A program made the translations under genes and the position numbers. A stretch of 64,000 nucleotides of DNA from Distichodus sexfasciatus (taxonomy: Eukaryota; Chordata; Actinopteri; Characiformes; Distichodontidae): assembly GCA_032718565.1 (NCBI GenBank), contig JAVGVS010000023.1, positions 1,988,493-2,052,492 of the forward strand. Direction: 5' to 3'. The notes beneath the pieces were generated by a model. It was not told the origin of the DNA, made no database searches, and worked only from the letters and a program-made list of their open reading frames with translations. Below, piece by piece: positions 59,470 through 64,000 of the stretch. Numbering within the stretch: position 1 is the first letter of the stretch; every line of letters begins with the position of its first letter.

Positions 59470-61889
59470 ATGCTACTTGTGTTTTTGTATCTGAAGGAAA
59501 CAGGAAAAGATGTCAAGCACCAAAACAAGATTATTGCCAAGAGTTTGGCAGGAGAATTGGTTAAATCTGTGGTGAATTTCGATGCAATCATTTAACATAT
59601 AAAGGTGTAAGAGCATAGTTGGCCCGTGGTGCATTTGAACTTATATACAATAATGTGAAATACAGTTTTACTGACACTGTTACTTTTGAAAGCATTGATC
59701 AATCAAATCTGTGGTGAAAATATACAAAGCAGTTGTGTTCACATGAACTGCGTCCTTTATTCCTTTAATATACTGAATACAGAAGAATGTGGGGGACAGA
59801 ACCATAAATAGCCTTCAGGGAACATTCATGCTTAAAATGTTGTGAATAGTTTTGCTCCAGTGTGGTTTCCAAGTTGAACAGGTTTCCTCAAAGGGGCATG
59901 TAACGGGCTTGGAGCTGTGTTTTCTCTCGTTTAGGGGGTGTGTTAGAGGAATCACCCAATTCACAGTCATGTGATTGTAAATCCTGCTGTATTAAAGTCA
60001 CACAATGGCTTGTACTGAAGTCACACAATGTGGCCCTTCTGCAGGATGAACAACAATTGAAAAAACTGACTGTAAAATTGAGCATATTTTCAAATATTTA
60101 AACCCACTTCCAAAGGCTCTAAACATTCTTCAAAAGGAATAGAATGAATAGCCCTCTCATCTGCCATAGCTGCAGTGCTTGCATAACACAACAGGTGTTG
60201 AACACTCAAGCGTTTACACTTTACATTTGCCACCCTCTCTCTGTTTATTTGCTGAACCAAAATATGATTTAATACACAAGTCAAAACTGGGAAACAATCC
60301 GAACCTTAAGGTTTGTGGTCCGTCATACCCCTGTGTACAGGGACAACTAGACTCATCACACTGTTGTGACTGCATGCATCAAAAGATTTAATCAAGCATG
60401 CCTGACATGTTTTAGAGATTTTAAAATAGAGATGCATGTGTAAAATATTGTGAAATTATATAAAAAGGTCCACTCTTCCATTTCTACCCTCTCGCTTCTA
60501 AAATGTCCCCAACAAACAAGATGTTTTTTCCCCCACTCTTTCTGGCCATCTGATCGTCTCAGCGGGCCAAGCTGCCCGATTCTGCAACACGCCTGGCTGT
60601 GGACGCGGCTGTCGCCCGCCGCTGGCGACCCCGGGGCCGTGTGATGACGTAAAGCAAAGAGACAGGGCCCCAGGATTGCCAGTATGTGTGTGTGTGTGTG
60701 TGTGTGAATGCGGGGGCTTACATCTGTGCACATATGGAACAGAGTATCCCCTGCATGATGTGCACTCTTCCACTTCTGAACCCTCTTCTAGTGCACATGG
60801 ATGTATGTTACGCGACTTAAATCATATAGGTTCTGCCATCAGACCCACATGGACTCGTCTCATCTCATCTTTTTCTCTGTCGTCCCCGCTCAGTGTGTGG
60901 GAAGAATCTCTTTCAGAACAGCGCTGTGGTAAAGAGAGATGGATGAGACGGAATGATAAAGTATCCGTCGCCATTTGTTTGTTTGCTCCATACTGCTCTC
61001 GGTGCTTCACCCTCACACATTTCCACATGCTCCACACAATTCGGAATCTTCTCAATTACAATTCCCACATTCGAGAGAGACTGGCATGATAGTTTCTGAT
61101 GACAACAGGCCCAATGTTGCAGAATGTCGCCATCACGGCCGGATGTAGAAGGAAAAACAGTGCAGGAGAGGAAACGAGAGGTGGGACAAGGGACGAGGCA
61201 GGCCTCAAACAGCACAAAATGGATCCCGGATGAGGATAAGCAGAACACAAGAATGAAGCTGGTGTTCTACAGCCTCTAGTTTGTTCCACTCAGCAACAAG
61301 TCAAAAGAGGAGAAAAGGAAAAAGAAGGTTTGGGAAGGTGACCAGGATGCAAGAACATAAAAATGAAACAAAAAATAGGTGTGCAACAGATTCAGTCACC
61401 AAATTATTTCCTCATCTCTTTGCAAGAAAAAAATGAATGTACATTTTTACAATGCCGCCTCAATCGTGGAAATGAGCAGATGTTTCAACACACAAAACTA
61501 CAACTTGCCATCTTTGAGAAGTCCATCCATTGTCTCATAATTACTGGATGTAATAGTACAGATTTCTCTACACCTAATCTTTTCACTTTTTTCCCAAATA
61601 AATCCTGGGACTTTTCTAAACTCACGTTTTCTTTTAGGGGTTCCATCTTTTAGAGGACAATCGGGTACTCACAATTGACTGATAACCTGCCAACACACAC
61701 ACACACACATACCTTGTGTGACCAGCCTCAGCGGCGCAATATCACGGCACCATAGAAAATTAGCATTCATGAGGCAGCGCGTGCACGCCATGCGCCACCA
61801 AAACCCCTGCGTCTCGTGCGTTCTGGCAAACCCTCCATCTCAAGCCATATGCAAACCCTAGAGTTCATTAATAGCCCGTTTTTAATCTC
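59470..61889. other. Intergenic, no gene seen
   Basis: No supported exons. A GC-rich patch at 60555-60640 and a short CA run at 61694-61709 are the only notable points. If the exon at 62123 is real, this is its first intron. Confidence 0.35.
60683..60705. repeat. GT microsatellite
   Basis: About eleven GT units next to a GC-rich patch (60555-60640) in which I find no supported exon. Confidence 0.85.
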
Positions 61890-61993
61890 GTTTTAAGCGT
61901 TATATGCACGGACTCGTGCGTGTCCACGCGCAAGGCGCTCGTGCGGCGCCTTTGCGGTGCGCGGAGGGACCAAAACGCCGAGGCGAGGCTCAC

Positions 61994-62123
61994 CTGCATG
62001 TCGCGGGCTGTATTCCGGGGAGCAGTGGCACGGCTTCGGGGGGAACGACGCGCTGGTCACCATGTTGCTGAACGGCGCTGCGACGAATAAAAAGCTCACG
62101 GCCCAAAAAGCTTCAGCCCTCAT
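61994..62123 (-). CDS. First coding exon of an unidentified secreted or membrane protein
   Basis: The ATG at 62123 opens MRAEAFWAVSFLFVAAPFSN, a short N-terminal stretch with a hydrophobic core, followed by SASFPPKPCHCSPEY and SPRHA. A good donor CATGCAG|GTGAGC ends the exon at 61994. The frame is GC-rich and lies in a CpG-rich island. This is what a signal-peptide first exon looks like. I do not recognise the family, and no following exon could be found down to about 48 kb, so the rest of the gene may be spread over large introns or may not exist. Confidence 0.4.
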
Positions 62124-62907
62124 AACTTCCACCGTTCCTCTGCGCAATGACGGAACCAGACTTGAGCATCGTCGTTAAAACGCCGCGTGCCAACTCAGAA
62201 ACAAAGAGGCGCGCGTTTATTTACACACTGAGGGGAAAATTACGCAGCACTGACGTGACTGGAAAAAAAAATGAAGAAAAATATATGGGGGGTTTTTGAG
62301 CAAAAGAGAAAAAAAACCGCACGGGGCAACAGTAGACTCCGCTCAATGTCTGTCTGTTTGTCCATTTCAGTGTCTTGACATAAACACCAACTTAAAACAA
62401 CGGCAAAATTGACAACGAATTACCTCATATTCCTTGCCTGATTAGTACCGAAGGACATTGAGCCCAATTTGTCTGTTATACAAAACCCGCGTGTGCATTT
62501 TCTCCAGCTGACAGCGAAGATTTATTAACAATATTCTTTTTTTACATAAACGCGTTCAAGCAGAGAGACGAGAGACGGCCTAAAGAAAAGACTCGCGGTC
62601 ACTAAACGGGAGTCGGACCGACACCAGCTAATATCCCGTTTAAGCGGAATTGTAATCCCCGAATATATTACTGTGGTCCTCTATCGGTGGAAGTGGCGCG
62701 CTCCCGCTGCGCTCGAGCCAAACGCGCGTGGACAAGTGGAGGGGGCGGGGCGAAGAGCTGCTTGGACCGGTTTACACGCATTGATTGGACAAAATGGCCA
62801 CTTGTGCGCGTTTTCATTTGCTAAATGCGGGGAAATTATCCGCCAATGGCCGACACGCTTTATTGCCGAAGGGGATTCGTTTTTCTCTCAGAGAATCAGC
62901 TTTCGGC

Positions 62908-62914
62908 GTGTGTG

Positions 62915-62948
<34 letters not shown>
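62908..62948. repeat. GT microsatellite in CpG island
   Basis: Near-perfect GT run with one GC interruption. Confidence 0.9.
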
Positions 62949-63163
62949 GAGGGGGGGCGTTGTAGGTAACGGAGGCACGCGCAGCGAAGCGCGACTAAAC
63001 CTAATTGCCTTTATTAATGGCGTTAGATGCGGATCAAGCGCACGGACAGAGCCCGAGGACACTGGCGGTGTTGGTGAAAATTCGCCTCCCCGTGTTGTGT
63101 TCTATCAGGTCGTTGTGACCGGAAATGGTTCAAACGGTGGTGAGAAATGTTCCCATGACAACC

Positions 63164-63166
<3 letters not shown>

Positions 63167-63200
<34 letters not shown>
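63167..63200. repeat. CT microsatellite
   Basis: About 17 tandem CT units. Confidence 0.9.
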
Positions 63201-63202
<2 letters not shown>

Positions 63203-64000
63203 CCTCCCCGTCGGTTCTTATTAATTATGGATTTTTTTTTAGCACTTCAGGGGCGTGTGTTTTCTCTAATTTCCCTTTGACAGATGTTTGCCCAATCAGC
63301 AGAAATTCACACTACCATCACCACCACCCAAAAAACGTGGCAGAGGGGCTGTAATAAATATACAGTGAGTCAGTTGATAGTAGATTTTGTCACATGCACC
63401 CACACAAAATGCATTAATAAGTAGGGATGATGCAATACATTTTTTCAGTAAAAACAAAGATGTGGATGCAAGGGTTTTGGCTTTATTTCATTAATAAGCT
63501 GCATGTGTCACTGCGAGAAAGAGAGAGGGATATATAAATATATACAGTTTTGCAAAGTTATGTAAGCAATGTTCAGGGCAAGCTTGATCCATCTAAAGAA
63601 TTATCTGTCGTTTTAACATAACAAGACTCTATATAGAGAGTAAAATAATCTATTAGGTATTAGGATAATAAAACAATACAGTTAAATAATAATAACTATG
63701 AAATTATCTTAGCTATCAGCCACTTTGGTTAAAAATCTCTAAAATGAACAGGAAGACCACTCAGGCCAAAACCTTTTAGTTCAGCAACAAATTAGTGAGA
63801 AAATAATATCATATTGTAAAACTATACAGCTATATCGATTGAGAGCAGTCACAAATTGAAATCAAATCTAACTATTTGAGTCAGTATCATATTGCTGTGT
63901 AAGTGCATCCCTTTTTATAATAATGAATTATAACAATAGCAAGAAGCAGATGTAGAACCTGATCGCTTTCTGCTGGCACCCACTCAGGATGATTCAGAAT
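63201..64000. other. Intergenic, no gene seen
   Basis: AT-rich DNA beyond the CpG island. Nothing recognised. Confidence 0.4.

Larger units (their letters stand above)
61890..63150 (-). promoter_or_regulatory. CpG-rich island around an unidentified first exon
   Basis: A broad CpG-rich, GC-rich stretch holding GC-box words (GGGGGCGGGGC at about 62741) and an inverted CCAAT (GATTGG) near 62783. A GT repeat sits at 62908-62948 and a CT repeat at 63167-63200. It marks a promoter with some confidence; the minus-strand signal-peptide exon is the only transcript candidate I see. Confidence 0.5.

Noticed and set aside
60392..60773. Minus-strand open frames over the GC-rich patch at 60.5 kb
   Set aside because: They run through a GT microsatellite and have no matching splice sites or known motif.

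Overview
The window is nuclear DNA from a vertebrate, almost certainly a teleost fish. It is AT-rich and intron-rich, with many microsatellites, Tc1 and hAT-type inverted-repeat elements and tRNA-like SINE copies. A short repeat built around the words ACATTTATGGCATTT and GCTCTTATCCAGA suggests an otophysan (catfish/characin/carp group), but that is only an inference. No bacterial-type operons, phage or CRISPR arrays are present.

All genes I can support lie on the minus strand. From low to high coordinates they are: (1) 18216-24241, a four-exon PAR-domain bZIP gene that I identify as dbp (D-box binding protein). Its splice sites survive, but its reading frame is broken in every exon. (2) 28700-33370, one very long intact coding exon of a 1556-residue C2H2 zinc-finger protein that best resembles ZNF865, with a 5' UTR exon and CpG-rich promoter near 35.3-36.5 kb. 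(3) 43545-47627, the first and last coding exons of shisa7, an AMPA-receptor/GABA-A-receptor auxiliary subunit. The exons expected between them are not visible in the 2.4-kb intron. (4) 61994-62123, a signal-peptide exon of an unidentified secreted or membrane protein under a CpG-rich promoter. In human, DBP lies at 19q13.33 and ZNF865 and SHISA7 at 19q13.42, so the grouping fits conserved ancestral linkage. A possible orphan plus-strand exon sits at 11545-11606.

Region by region: 1-18 kb is mostly intergenic DNA with a fold-back Tc1 fragment, a 35-bp minisatellite, a 1.05-kb hAT-type element with an exact 8-bp target duplication, SINE copies and long TA arrays. 18-25.6 kb is dbp and its promoter. 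26-36.5 kb is znf865. 36.5-43.1 kb is intergenic and holds another 1.05-kb inverted-repeat element. 43.5-47.7 kb is shisa7, whose intron is packed with transposon pieces. 48-61.9 kb is a transposon-dense stretch, including a solo-LTR-like element nested inside a SINE. 61.9-63.2 kb is a CpG-rich first-exon region.

I found no convincing undescribed biological system. The most notable points are the broken dbp gene flanked by intact neighbours, the phase-incompatible shisa7 exons that imply missing sequence, and several cleanly bounded non-autonomous transposons.
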